Assembly (NCBI GenBank): GCA_964034945.1
Contig: OZ035963.1
Coordinates: forward strand, 36,332,361-36,396,360
Length of the DNA: 64,000 bases
From: Chrysopilus asiliformis
Lineage: Eukaryota; Arthropoda; Insecta; Diptera; Rhagionidae
Reading direction: 5' to 3'
The notes below the pieces were generated by a model. That model made no database searches. It saw nothing but the letters and a program-made list of their open reading frames with translations, and was not told where the DNA came from. Positions 53,041-63,737 of the stretch are shown in pieces (position 1 is the stretch's first letter; each line of letters opens with the position of its first letter). A program made the position numbers and the translations under genes.

Positions 53041-53520
53041 TTAGTGATTTTTGGTATATACATTATATAGATATATTTAATGTTAGGAAATGGGTAGAGC
53101 AAGTAAAGCCGCAGCCCGCGTGCGAAAACGGCGTTACGAATCGATAGCCTTCAACCCCCTTAGTGACACTGGAAAGTTTCATTAAGATCGGACCAGCCAA
53201 TTCGAAGAAACCAGGCGAGGGGTATCGAGGGGAGGGAAAAGTCAGGTTTTGTAGTGGAAAATCAAACCCCTTAGCCTTCTTAGTAATACTGTAAAGCTTC
53301 ATTAAGATCGGACCACCGAATTCGAAGATACCAGGCGAGGGGTGTCGAAGGGGAATTTTCTCAGAGGGGATACCTATCTAGATCGTATTTTTGTCCCCGA
53401 AAATCCCTAACACCCAAGTTTCATGAAAATCGTTAGGCCTGTTTTCGAGATCCATTGTGCAGACAGACAGACTGACAGACAGAAGGACGACAGTCCTCGT
53501 ATTATATTATAGGATATACC
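53041..53520. repeat. Dispersed repeat with internal 120-bp duplication
   Basis: CATTAAGATCGGACC, CCAATTCGAAGA and CCAGGCGAGGGGT occur twice (53180-53225 and 53303-53345). ATATTTAATGTTAGGAAATGG occurs at both ends (53074 and 53523). A CAGACAGACAGACTGACAGA tract lies at 53461. It is similar in design to the TACTAGC family. Confidence 0.65.
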
Positions 53521-53780
53521 TATTTAATGTTAGGAAATGGGTAGAGCAAAACTTTGATCGTTCCAAACAGCGAATTTTTAGGGATGGCAACAGTAAGTTG
53601 TAAACTAAATTTTAGAGGTCGACAGCAAAAATTTTGGTCACCAACATTTTTTAGATCGACAGAAACCTTTCGTTAACCTTACAGACTTCTAAACATTAGA
53701 ATTGGATTAGGCGACCCTAAAAACCCCCATATGTGTTTGTTTTTTATCTGGAAAATTTGAGGGTTGAAGGATTTGCTGCC

Positions 53781-54470
53781 CCCCAAAATATACGCATAAA
53801 AATTTTCAGACCGATCGGACCATCCGATTGGGAGTTGACAGGGGAGGGGTTAAGAAGCGAAAGGGGTAGAGGAAAATAGATAAGGGGAAAACACTAGCCG
53901 TCCCCCAAAATGTACGCATACAAATTTTCAGATCGATCGGACCATCCGATTGGGAGTTGATAGGGGAGGGGTTAAGAAGCGAAAGGGGTAGGGGAAAATA
54001 GATAAGGGGAAAACACTAGCCGTCCTCCAAAAAGGTACGCATACAAATTTTCAGACCGATCGGACCATCCGATTGGGAGTTGACAGGGGAGGGGTTAAGA
54101 AGCGAAAGGGGTAGGGGAAAATAGATAAGGGGAAAACACTAGCCGTCGCCCAAAAAGGTACGCATACAAATTTTCAGACCGATCGGACCATCCGATTGGG
54201 AGTTGACAGGGGAGGGGTTAAGAAGCGAAAGGGGTAGGGGAAAATAGATAAGGGGAAAACACTAGCCGTCCCCCAAAATGTACGCATAAAAATTTTCAGA
54301 TTGATCGGACCATCCGATTGGGAGTTGGCAGGGGAGGGGTTAAGAAGCGAAAGGGGTAGGGGAAAATAGATAAGGGGAAAACACTAGCTGTCCCCCAAAA
54401 TGTACGCATACAAATTTTCAGATCGATCGGACCATCCGATTGGGAGTTGACAGGGGAGGGGAAGGCCGGG
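53781..54470. repeat. Minisatellite, six copies of a 122-123 bp unit
   Basis: The marker word TACGCATA starts at 53791, 53913, 54036, 54159, 54281 and 54403, a spacing of 122 or 123 bp. Each unit carries TTTTCAGATCGATCGGACCA, TCCGATTGGGAGTTGACAGG, AAGAAGCGAAAGGGGTAGGG and GATAAGGGGAAAACACTAGC. Copies are about 95 percent alike by eye. Confidence 0.92.
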
Positions 54471-54590
54471 AAACGTCGGAGAGAGGGGAAATTAAAATGG
54501 GACCAACTAGGGAGTGAACTCTGTCATCCACCAACGTTTCAACAAAATCCATGCAACGGCACCCAAGTACTGCGTGAACATACAGATATA

Positions 54591-54605
54591 AAATAAATAA
54601 ATAAA

Positions 54606-54636
<31 letters not shown>

Positions 54637-54640
54637 AAAG
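54591..54640. repeat. AAAT microsatellite
   Basis: About twelve AAAT units. Together with the preceding GC-richer stretch (54480-54590) it may be the 3' tail of a retroposed element. Confidence 0.85.
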
Positions 54641-55860
54641 TTGGACCAAAACGAATTGATAACCTCCTCCTTTTTTGGAAGTCGGTTAAAAAATGACCCA
54701 GTTTCCATTCGTTCCACTTGTCGGTGTGGGGTTCAGTTCAACCTTGTGTAATCACAAAAGGTTCAAGCAGTCGGTTTATTCAGTCCGTGTGTAATCACGG
54801 TCATGGGTATTGAAAAACAAAATAGAACCACTGTACTTTCAAACAAGTTAAAAGAATATGATGCGGACGACCGCCGTCGACTCTCGCATCCTGTTGACCT
54901 CTTAAAAAAATTCCACAGTTTGTTTCGTAAACGACCGTATTCTAGAGTTTCACCAAGTATTCGTCAAAAAAGCAAAAAATCGGTTTTTTTTCTTTCAAAA
55001 AAAAAAAAAAAAAATTTCGATATTCGGTTTTTTCGAAAATACGAATAGTCGAATACACTATTGTATCAGGTTCGTAGACTACAGCTACAGATCAGTGCCT
55101 ATGAGAAATAAAAACGACTTTTTCATTTTTTGTCCCAGAGAACAATTTTTAGAATTTGGGATCCTTATCTAGAATTCATATATGTATATATGAATTCATA
55201 TTAAAATTACAGGAGCAGAGCCGCGTTGATTGGTAAATGTCGATTTTTCCACATTTCAACCAATCACTATGTAGCGATACTCTTATTGCTTCCGCTTTTC
55301 ACTTGGAAGATTGGACTACAAATTTTATAATTCTCATCTTATCGAAATCCAAAAAAAATCACGGCACACAATTCCACCCTAGCACATCAATATAAAAAAA
55401 CATTTCTTAATAACCGTGTCAAAAAAAATTACCTTAAAATCAACTTTGTTTGTTATACAAATATCGTTTTTCCTGAATGCTGTTTTTACTGAATTTCTTT
55501 TTTGTCGGGATTTAAAAAAGTTTGGACTGTTTTTTTGTTTTTCCAATGAATTTTGTTTGATGTTATCACTCATCATAAAGAGGTTTTCTTTTTATTTTCA
55601 ATTACGTTTAAACATTTTCTTTGCCGCTATAATTTTAGAAATTTATCGAAATTCTTTAAATCTCAAATTACAACATTTGAAGAAATAACTTCGTACAAAA
55701 AACATGGAAAATGTCATTCCTGAATTAAGGCTGAAATATGATTACTGGCAGCTACAGCGGCAGCAGAACCAAGAATGCTGCCAGCGAGAATTTTGCATTT
55801 TTGTTTTCAGTGAAATTTGATTTTTGTAGACTTTTAAGTGCTGATTCCGTTAAAAAGTGT
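54641..55860. other. No supported gene
   Basis: The short frames (for example 54803-55048 and 55416-55688) are low-complexity, lysine/phenylalanine-rich and without recognised domains. An A-tract is at 54999-55014. Confidence 0.4.
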
Positions 55861-55861
55861 C

Positions 55862-56611
55862 ATTGTGCGTTTTCGTTTTTGACACGGTGCTAGCACCTTA
55901 CGCCTGGTGCCCAGAAAAACTGTTCGAATTTGCCACTTTGGCGTCAGATGATTCTGACACCGGCTGTTCGTGTTTAGCTCTTTTGACTCTTGGTGGTAGC
56001 ACCGCTGGACCTAGTCTTGGTACGGGAGCAAATGACACCAAGAAACGGTCGGTCGTCATTTTGAATCTTAAAGCTTTTTTTGCAGACAAAAATCATATTA
56101 GAAGAAAGGAAATGTGAAAGTCTCGACGGGTAATTATTTATCAATCAATACGAGCGATAGATACATGCTAAACAATTGGCTAAATGGTAAAATATGATAT
56201 TTTTTGGAAATAGTAGATGACTTGATTAAAACTGAAATGTCCCTCAAATTCTATAAATTCGATTATGCCTGTGTTGATTTATATTAAATCCTGTGAGCGA
56301 AGAAAGTCACTATTCTTAGGTTGTGCGGCACTAGATTCTCCAAATAGCAAAGCTCATATAATTAAAATAATCTCCATATCTTTAGCTTCCAATTGTGCAG
56401 CATAATATTCATCAAATTCTTTCAATAATTGACGAATAACAGCAAAACTTAATCCAAGAATTGACCGGCGATCTCCCATTATGAAGGTTTTGACAGTTCT
56501 TCACTCCGGCATACTCGAACACGGGGACAGCACTCTTGGTAGCAGACTTAATTTTTGACAGGTAGCAATTGCTTCGGTGCCATGACTCCGGTGTCAAAAA
56601 CGAAAACGCCC
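55862..56611. mobile_element. Degraded DNA transposon with GCGTTTTCGTTTTTGACAC termini
   Basis: GTGCGTTTTCGTTTTTGACA at the left faces GGGCGTTTTCGTTTTTGACA reversed from the right. Inside on the minus strand are a small frame, MTTDRFLVSFAPVPRLGPAV (56089-55898, a GC-richer, protein-like stretch), and a decayed one reading IRQLLKEFDEYYAAQLEAKD (around 56459-56285). The superfamily is undetermined; no target duplication could be fixed. Confidence 0.6.
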
Positions 56612-56622
56612 ATTATTAATGA

Positions 56623-56970
56623 TTATTTTTTTAACCAGCTGTCAAAAATGCTACACAGCAATATTTGGATTAAGCTAAAACCTGAATCGTACATCGATGC
56701 GTCCGTCATGCGTGCGTCCGATTGACAGTTCGATGCGGTGACATTTGGGTACGGCAACGAATCTGGAGGTAATTCATTGTTTTGCACTTCTTCTATTAGT
56801 TTATCGTCGAAACAATTACTTTCAATTTGTTCCATACTTAAATTGCTTAAATAGTAAACAAACTTTTTTGCGAAATGACATTTCCGTGCGTTGCCGCATG
56901 TAAAAGTAGAAATTCGACCTACTCTATGCGGTTGCCGCATCGGAAAACGTATTATTAGGGGAGTACTCAT
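56623..56970 (-). CDS. Small ORF inside the MITE, second copy
   Basis: It starts MSTPLIIRFPMRQPHRVGRI, with FAKKFVYYLSNLSMEQIESN and KLIEEVQNNELPPDSLPYP. Differences from the 29297 copy are mostly single-residue replacements; neither copy has an internal stop within the element. Function unknown. Confidence 0.5.
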   Translation of the reverse strand: MSTPLIIRFPMRQPHRVGRISTFTCGNARKCHFAKKFVYYLSNLSMEQIESNCFDDKLIEEVQNNELPPDSLPYPNVTASNCQSDARMTDASMYDSGFSLIQILLCSIFDSWLKK

Positions 56971-57051
56971 AGCAGCCCGTTGATTCTACTCCAACTGTCA
57001 ACGTGACGAACGCATGACGGACGCATCGACATGCGATTCAGGTTCTAGCTT
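56673..57051. mobile_element. MITE with TTA duplication carrying a conserved ORF (copy 2)
   Basis: AGCTAAAACCTGAATCGTAC at the left, AGCTAGAACCTGAATCGCAT reversed at the right, TTA on both sides (56670-56672 and 57052-57054). It is about 93 percent identical to the copy at 29000-29377. Confidence 0.85.
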
Positions 57052-57054
57052 TAG

Positions 57055-57629
57055 AGATGAAACACGGCAGCAAGAATTTTTTCCCTAATACTGCGATGTC
57101 AGGGGGCTCTCAGCGATTGAAATTATGTTGTAGTCATTATTGTAATTCCCACTTCATTTTTATGTACTCAGTTTTCTTCGCAATTGCTACGGTAATTTAA
57201 CACAATGGCTTTTTTAATGACATCCCGATATATTTATCGGAAAAAACTTTTCATTTGGCAACAATTATCGATTACATTTCGTATTTCGCAGAAATGAGTT
57301 ATACACATTAGGACCAGGGATCCCGTTTACACTACTATCGTAGTTTTACACTACTATTTCGACATAATTTGACCTAACACTACTTACACTACTGAAAAAC
57401 TCAAAACACTACCTTTTTCGCCATACAAAAACGTGCTACAAAGAAAGTTAATTTCTAGATTTGAAAATTTCATTTATCTGGAGAAAATTAAAAAATATGT
57501 AATATGTAATCATTCAGACCCTTTATCTAAAATATTTAAGTACTTTAGGCATTCCCTATGAAAAAGTGACTGATGACTAAACGCACTCAATTCTTGAACA
57601 AAATGGGATTAGTTAATAAACATAACAAA
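57055..57629. other. No supported gene; repeated ACACTACT words at 57325-57415
   Basis: ACACTACTAT, TTACACTAC and AAAACACTACC recur within 90 bp. No terminal repeats recognised. Confidence 0.4.
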
Positions 57630-57721
57630 GACCCCGTTCACATTGGTTGAAATAGTCCGCCTAATTCTGACAGAAACTGGTCAGAATTAGGCGGACTATT
57701 TCAACCAATGTGAACGGGGTC
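57630..57721. repeat. Perfect hairpin, 42-bp arms and 8-base loop
   Basis: The arm 57630-57671 (starting GACCCCGTTCACATTGGTTG) is the exact reverse complement of 57680-57721; the loop is AGAAACTG. A third, imperfect copy of the arm (GGTTGAAATAGTCCGCCTAA) follows at 57739. Confidence 0.93.
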
Positions 57722-57888
57722 AAAGAGCCTGTTCAAATTGGTTGAAATAGTCCGCCTAAATAGGACGGATGAAATATTGCTCGTGTTCAGATTGAGACTA
57801 TTTGAACCAGTAGCTGTGAGCAATCAGACTGGCGTGAAACACGATCCGCTGATGCACGACATCACTTCTAGAAATGCCCATTGGGCTC

Positions 57889-58071
57889 TCACACTACGAT
57901 GCTTCTCTACTCACGTTCAAACCACAATGCCAATATTCGCACTCACACATATAAAACTGGCACAACTGGTAACAACACCGTGTGGACTCGAACTGTTGTC
58001 GTTATGGTTGTTGAATTGCTTGTTTTTACAACACTGTTTAGGAATGCCCATTAGGAGCGAAGCATTCTATT
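57889..58071. mobile_element. Truncated copy of the ATTGGGC MITE
   Basis: TCTCACACTACGATGCTTCT, TCAAACCACAATGCCAATAT, GTGTGGACTCGAACTG and GGAATGCCCATT match the copies at 42854-43187 and 62010-62342. The left terminal third is missing. Confidence 0.7.
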
Positions 58072-59215
58072 TGTATAATTCTGTGGTGAGGGCTGAATTA
58101 GTCGTACTTCAGTGGTTTTACCTGCTCGCATTCAGAAAGAAAATGATTTCTCCCTACTACTTTTCCCAAACAGGTTCACACGCATTGCATGTGTGCAAAA
58201 AGTCGCCGATGAGTCATGATTTCGAGTGGCGATTTTTCCTTTCCATCAATCATTTCTCCCGGCAACCGGCTTAAATTAATCCGAAAATTGCCAAGTGTAG
58301 TCATGCACTAACAGTAAAATAACAAAAAAAGAATCGTCTAAAAGTCGCCTAACTTTCAGCCCATCAAAATACTTTGTCAATTCGCTGTCAATTTGGTTTT
58401 GATAATTCAGGACGATCTAATAATTTAGGGAATATTTTCAGTTGGAAAGTTCGACGTTTGTATGACTACCATGGTTTTGTGTACTGGTAGGTGATCATTT
58501 TTACATAGTAATTTACATGACGATTTACGTTATAAAGTCAGGATTTAACCTCCCTTTGCGTATCTCAAACACAATGGGTATTATTATTTATGTACTACCG
58601 ATTACGTGATATCTTCTTTAAAAAATGTGAATTAACTGCTTGTAAATGATTTCTAAGACCGAGCGCGCACCGAAATGGCGAAGTTCTTGAACGACATGTA
58701 GCAAAAGGTCGGCAAAAAGGAGATGTTTCACTGGATTCGTGAAGATCCGGTATCAATGTGATGCAACGCGCATCGAAATAACGGCAGCACCAACATATTT
58801 CCTAAACTGGCCGAAAATATACCAAATAGCAAAAACTCGTTTATTCAGCACATAACACAAATCATAAAAAAAATAAAAAATCGTATCCCACTGGATTTTG
58901 TGCGGTTTTATGGTATACCATATGTTGGAACTCTCTCCCGGTGCCGGAGTTTGCTCGTTCAAAGCCTGAGTACTAGTATGGGGACATATTTCATAAAGAT
59001 ATTGGTTCAAGTTCGATGAAATCATATAGATATTGTCCTAAGTTCAATTGCCTTGGTCCACGAAAGCAGCGCTTGAAGTACTTTTTTGAAACTACTTTGC
59101 AAAGTAATTTCGGCAAAGCATTTTCAAGTAGTGAAATTTTTTTTACCGAATTTAAGGATGCAATTCGATCGAAACCCTCATATTTATTCATTACTTTCCA
59201 TATCTCGTATAAAAA
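58072..59215. other. Repeat fragments without a supported gene
   Basis: 58171-58310 matches 32960-33115. The stretch 58660-58790 (GAAATGGCGAAGTTCTTGAA, GGAGATGTTTCACTGGATTC) looks like decayed transposase coding sequence, but I could not assign a family. Confidence 0.4.
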
Positions 59216-59229
59216 AATATCATAAAATA

Positions 59230-59315
59230 GAAAAAAAGAAATCAAGTCGCGACCAGGATTCGATCCCATATCCATGCAGTTTATTATATTCTACTGGCAC
59301 TCGAGAGACACTGAA
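59230..59315 (-). repeat. Possible tRNA-derived SINE fragment
   Basis: The minus strand contains GGATCGAATCCTGGTCGCGA, close to a polymerase III B box (GGTTCGANTCC), about 45 bases after GAGTGCCAGTAGAAT, a weak A-box candidate. A complete tRNA cloverleaf cannot be drawn. Confidence 0.35.
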
Positions 59316-60727
59316 CCTAGCAAATAAATCACAAGAATACAATCTGCAAATTGCGTTCTATCGAAGGAAATTCGGAATTTCAGACGGATTTCAGAATTAA
59401 CCAGTATATTAAAAAAATGACTAGTCATACAAAGTATTTCTAACAAATTTAAGAATAACAAATTTAATATGAAATACTAAGCCTAGATCGATGTTCTTTG
59501 TTTTACTAAAAATAATACCGCAAATCGATTGTCAGCCGTTAGTTGTAAAGTACTTGCTTCTATTAAAGTCGGAGCACTAGGCCACAATAGTAAGAAATTT
59601 TGTTGTTTTCAACTTTCATACAAAGGATTACAATTCCGCAAAATTGTGCGGATATTTCTGGTAACTCAATCCTGGATTAGAAACGCTTTGTATTCTTATT
59701 ATTTTACTCATCGGCCACTTTTAAAAATACTACAAAACACTTCACAACAATATTTCAAACAATTAAATTATTAATAAATTATTAATACTCAGATGTCAAC
59801 TGTGTGTTTACTACGATTAGTGCGCTGCAACCAGTACATTTTCGTTAATATCTCGACCCCAGCGCCACCTACCGGGTTTATATTTTGTCAACAACTTAAT
59901 CTTTATTTAAATATTATATGTTGTGAATTTGCACAAAATCAGTCCATAAATACGAAATTTCGATATTCAAAAAAACCGATCGGAGCACCACACGAACATA
60001 AGGTATGAATATGAGGTGGATAGCTTCAGTGGTTCAGCCGTGATGATCAGACGAACAAACGCACCAACGATTTTATATACCAGTGAGGGACATAAATACC
60101 GAAACTCTGAATTACGCCAAGAATTAATTTTTTTTCATGTTTTGTTTACAAAATATTTTTAACAATGCAATTGACTATTTATTAGGCATTTAATATTATA
60201 AAAAATACGTTTTTTTCAACCAAATCTGATATGCCAAAAATCTCGAAAATTGAAGATTTGTTCTAGGTTGCAACATTTGTTTGACGTCGGTATTTGACTC
60301 CACGGTCTCAAGGTTCGCATTTATGCTATTGGTGACCATTTTGAAATTTATAAAATGTTTTATAATTATCAGTTCTACACTATTAACATATGTTAAAATC
60401 AAAATAAAATAAAAATCGAAGATGTATAACTTCGAATGAGTTTCGAAATATAGGTCCCACACTGGTATTAAGATTAAGTGTGTTGCAATTTCGTGCATTT
60501 TTATTTATTTAGAAGTTATAAGGCAATTAAGTCAAAAAAGTACATTTCCATTACCGTTTTAATTTTTTTTCGGGAGAAATAGTTAATTTTGAAACAAAAT
60601 GGGATGAAATAGGTTAAAATATCAACAGAAAACCAACAACAAGCTAGGTTGTTTCGAAAAATTTTAATTTTTTTTAAAATTTACTCGGTTCCTGGAAAGG
60701 TAAAATTTTGCACAATTATTTCTAGTA
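59316..60727. other. Intergenic region upstream of mRpL14
   Basis: AT-rich; no conserved coding sequence. The 100-residue frame at 60498-60196 (minus) has a protein-like end (NLETVESNTDVKQMLQPRTN) but no recognised family or splice context. Confidence 0.4.
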
Positions 60728-60888
60728 CAGTAGAACACGCTAAAATGCACATAAATTCTTGACGCGATTTACCTGCATTTATGCGAGTTATGCATTTGAT
60801 AGTGTAAAATTTAATGTAATTTTAACATTTGTGAATTTGAAAATTAATGTATTTAATGCAATTATCCGGATTGCAGCATACTCTACTG
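60728..60888. mobile_element. pogo/Tigger-like MITE upstream of mRpL14
   Basis: TA (60726-60727) then CAGTAGAACACGC at the left and GCATACTCTACTG then TA (60889-60890) at the right; 161 bp. The CAGTAGAAC start is typical of pogo/Tigger elements. It lies 280 bp before the mRpL14 start codon, in the probable promoter or first-exon region. Confidence 0.65.
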
Positions 60889-61167
60889 TACCAAGGTGTA
60901 CTAAACCAACAAATCATTTGGGAGCCAAGAGCAGTTTTAGTATGGTTACCAGCCTATGCCGTTTGTCACCGTCATATTTGCCGCCCTTTAAATTTCACAC
61001 TCGTTAAACTTGCCTGCTAAAATTAAATTTGCCGCCCTTCCCAAATCCGCTCTTCCAAACCTTCGGCTTAGTTTTAGCCAATGCCGATTAATCGGTCGGA
61101 TTCTAATTATGACTGTCCATTTTATTTGATTAAGTGGAAATAACCAAAACTTGTTTTTACAGGTAAA

Positions 61168-61623
61168 ATGTTTCGCCCTTTGCGATGCATCCAATATCCA
61201 AAACCACTTAGCATAATGAACTTCAGCACAAGTAGCGTTCAAAATGAAATAATCAAACTAACTAGACTTCGAGTTGTCGATAACAGTGATATTGGAAAGC
61301 GTGCAATGGCAGAAGGACGCCCGCCTAAATGCATTCACGTTTATAATAAAGTTGGAGTAGGTCGAATTGGTGATAAGGTTTTGGTGGCCATAAAAGGAGA
61401 AATGAAGAAAGGCATACTTGTCGGTCTGAAGCAAAAGCAACGCCCAAAAATTCCCAAATTCGACAGCAATAATGTAGTGTTGATAGATGATAATGGAACA
61501 CCTTTGGGAACAAGAATCAACGTTCCTTTACCATCTATTCTTAAAAATATTCTAAAAGAAAAAACATTAGTTAAAGGCGCCGATTATACTAAAGTGTTAG
61601 CGATATCGACTAGATTTGTTTAG
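61168..61623 (+). CDS. mRpL14: Mitochondrial ribosomal protein L14 (uL14m)
   Basis: The 151-residue frame is intact and ends TAG. The first 25 residues (MFRPLRCIQYPKPLSIMNFS) are basic and hydroxylated with no acidic residue, as expected of a mitochondrial targeting sequence. The L14 core follows: LTRLRVVDNSDIGKRAM, KCIHVYNKVGVGRIGDKVLV, AIKGEMKKGILVGLKQKQRP, NNVVLIDDNGTPLGTRINVP. uL14m is a component of the mitoribosome large subunit at the subunit interface. A TTTTTACAG acceptor ends 5 bp before the ATG, so a non-coding first exon probably lies upstream. AATAAA is at 61690-61695. No defect is visible. Its neighbours are a MITE upstream and a LINE tail downstream. Confidence 0.95.
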   Translation: MFRPLRCIQYPKPLSIMNFSTSSVQNEIIKLTRLRVVDNSDIGKRAMAEGRPPKCIHVYNKVGVGRIGDKVLVAIKGEMKKGILVGLKQKQRPKIPKFDSNNVVLIDDNGTPLGTRINVPLPSILKNILKEKTLVKGADYTKVLAISTRFV

Positions 61624-61689
61624 AATGTATAATTTAGATGATGTGGTTTTTCAAAGTTTATTGTATGAATATAGTTAAATAATATATAT

Positions 61690-61695
61690 AATAAA
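61690..61695 (+). promoter_or_regulatory. mRpL14 polyadenylation signal
   Basis: AATAAA lies 66 bp after the stop codon, in an AT-rich 3' UTR. The LINE tail on the opposite strand begins within about 40 bp. Confidence 0.7.
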
Positions 61696-62009
61696 TTGTG
61701 GCGAGATTGGCGAAACTGAGTTTTATTTAAATATTAGGGTTCATTTCCCTCCCACAGGCCGGCTTTCGGTCTCCCTGTGTCCCTCAATTTGTAAATTTAC
61801 TTGTCTATACTGGTAAGGATCGAATAACACAACAATAAAAGTATTACATCTACACTAGCGTGACCATTTTTTTTTTGAGCCAATGGGGGATAAAATGGGG
61901 GGGGGATGAAAAATAAAAATGAAAAAAATTGTATTAATAAATCAAAATATTGATTTTTTATTTATGTTTTTCAATTTCAAGCACAAACTGATGATGAACT
62001 TGTCGATTC

Positions 62010-62342
62010 ATTGGGCCTTTCCACACGTGTATTCTTGCAACTGCGGATCGGGTTCTGATTGGTCAGTGACTAGTGGAGGGGGTTCTGCAAGTGATGAACG
62101 TTTGGGCGAAGTTCAAGAGTGACCAAAAGTTCTGACCAAAAACAAGTAAACAGCAATAAAAATTTCCCATGGGTGAAATTATGATTTCTCATACTACGAC
62201 GCTTCTTTACTCACGTTCAAACCACAATGCCAATATTCACCCTCACACATATAAAACTGGTACAACTGGTAACAACAGCGTGTGGACTCGAACTGGTTGT
62301 CGTTATGAGTTGTCATTACAACTGTGTGTGGAAATGCCCATT
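62010..62342. mobile_element. MITE with ATTGGGCNTTTCCACAC termini (copy 2)
   Basis: ATTGGGCCTTTCCACACGTG at the left and AATGGGCATTTCCACACACA reversed at the right; 333 bp against 334 bp for the copy at 42854-43187. It is inserted in the hAT element directly after transposase codons. Confidence 0.8.
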
Positions 62343-62612
62343 GTATTTTTCTTGAGAAGAGATTTGTTTCAACATATCTTTGTCCTTTTTCAAATAATCG
62401 AAAAACTCCAAACAGCTGAGATTGATATTGTTTTTGGTAAAAAGAATCGATTTAAGAGTTTTAACTTGTAAACGAGTCTTTTCCGTCCAAATTTTATCGA
62501 TCGCCGAGAAAACACGTTCGACTGGTGCTGATGTTCCTGGCAGAGTGAACGCGTATTCGACAATAGCTGAAAACTCCAAAAATGGCGTTTCTTTCATAAA
62601 TAAATCTTGGGA
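62343..62612 (-). pseudogene. hAT transposase C-terminal dimerisation domain
   Basis: The frame reads FLEFSAIVEYAFTLPGTSAP, VERVFSAIDKIWTEKTRLQV and LKSILFTKNNINLS, the conserved hATC region (L.LP.TSA..ERVFS...I.T..R..L). The catalytic part is missing and the 3' end runs into the inserted MITE, which adds a foreign tail. Confidence 0.85.
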
Positions 62613-63499
62613 AAAAGGTGGACTTTTCAGGGGGATAGCCAATTCCGAAAAGGGGATAATCCCCCTCAAAGGGGGATAAATGGTCACGTTAATCTACACC
62701 TAATTCTGTTTTACGCAATAGATCTTCCGATGGCGCTACAGCCCGAAGCGAGCCTTGGCCTCCCTGATGCACCTCCTCCAGTTGTCTCGGTCTAACGCCT
62801 TCGACCTCCAGTTGGCGAAATTTAGGACTGCTCTGCAGTCTGCGTCGATTGAGTCCTCCCAGCGTTTTCGCGGTTTTCCTTTCGGCCGGTTTCCTTGAGC
62901 TCTGCCCCTTAACACCTGTTTCGGTATTCTGCCGTCGTGCATTCTTTCGACATGGCCATCCCATTGGAGTTTACGGAGCTTGATTGTGGCGGGTCGTCGA
63001 ATAGCTGGTGTAATTCATGATTGTAACGGAGTCGCCACGAGTCTCCTTTCACCGGTCCATATATTTTTCGGAGGACCTTTCTCTCGAGAAATTGTCGAGA
63101 AGTCTTTCTAGGGACTGCGTTAGCGTCCACGTTTCGCATCCATATATCAGTACAGGACGAATTAATATTTTGTAGATTCGTTGCTTGTTGTTTTTGTGGA
63201 CATTTTTAGACTTCAATACGGGAAGCACCGCATAGAGCGCCTTATTGGCAGCGGTGATCCTTTGCTGGATTTCGTGGCGTTCGGTGCCATCTTGACTGAC
63301 TAGGGATCCCAGGTATACAAATTTTTCTCCCTGCTCGAAATTATAATCGCCCATGGTTATGTTTTGCCTGCTCGGGGCAGCTTTTCGAGTTTGAGTAATG
63401 AATTTGGTTTTGATTTCGTTGACTCTGAGCCCTACTTCTCTCGCTGCTGACTCTAATTCCTGGAAAACTTCCGTATCAAAATTCGAACAGTTGTACCAA

Positions 63500-63705
63500 A
63501 ATTCCACTTTGAAGTCATACTTTCCAATAAGATTTTTTATACCCGTATGGTGAAACCAAAGGGTATATTAACTTTGCTTTACCGTTTGTAACGCCAAGAT
63601 CCCGTCATCGCACAAAAAAATGAATTACACCAGTGTGTTTAGAATGATAAAAAAAAGTTGAATTTAGCATGTCCATCCGTCTGTCTGTCTGTCTGTCTGT
63701 CCGTC

Positions 63706-63737
<32 letters not shown>

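Larger units (their letters stand above)
61856..62691 (-). mobile_element. hAT element with transposase C-terminus, nested in the LINE
   Basis: Ends are TAGCGTGACCATTT and, reversed, TAACGTGACCATTT, flanked by the perfect 8-bp duplication ATCTACAC (61848-61855 and 62692-62699). The minus strand encodes a hAT dimerisation domain (about 62610-62345). A MITE (62010-62342) is inserted in it. Confidence 0.88.
61730..63490 (-). mobile_element. RTE-like LINE, 5'-truncated, interrupted by a hAT element
   Basis: Minus-strand coding pieces: ELESAAREVGLRVNEIKTKF, KFVYLGSLVSQDGTERHEIQ, RIYKILIRPVLIYGCETWTL (63507-63049), then KVLRKIYGP, and PKGKPRKRWEDSIDADCRAV with DNWRRCIREAKARFGL (62942-62736). These are the thumb and C-terminal blocks of endonuclease/RT-type LINEs common in arthropods. 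The 3' UTR is split at 62699 by the hAT element and continues from 61847 to about 61730, next to mRpL14. Frameshifts near 63060 and 62910 disable it. Confidence 0.82.
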
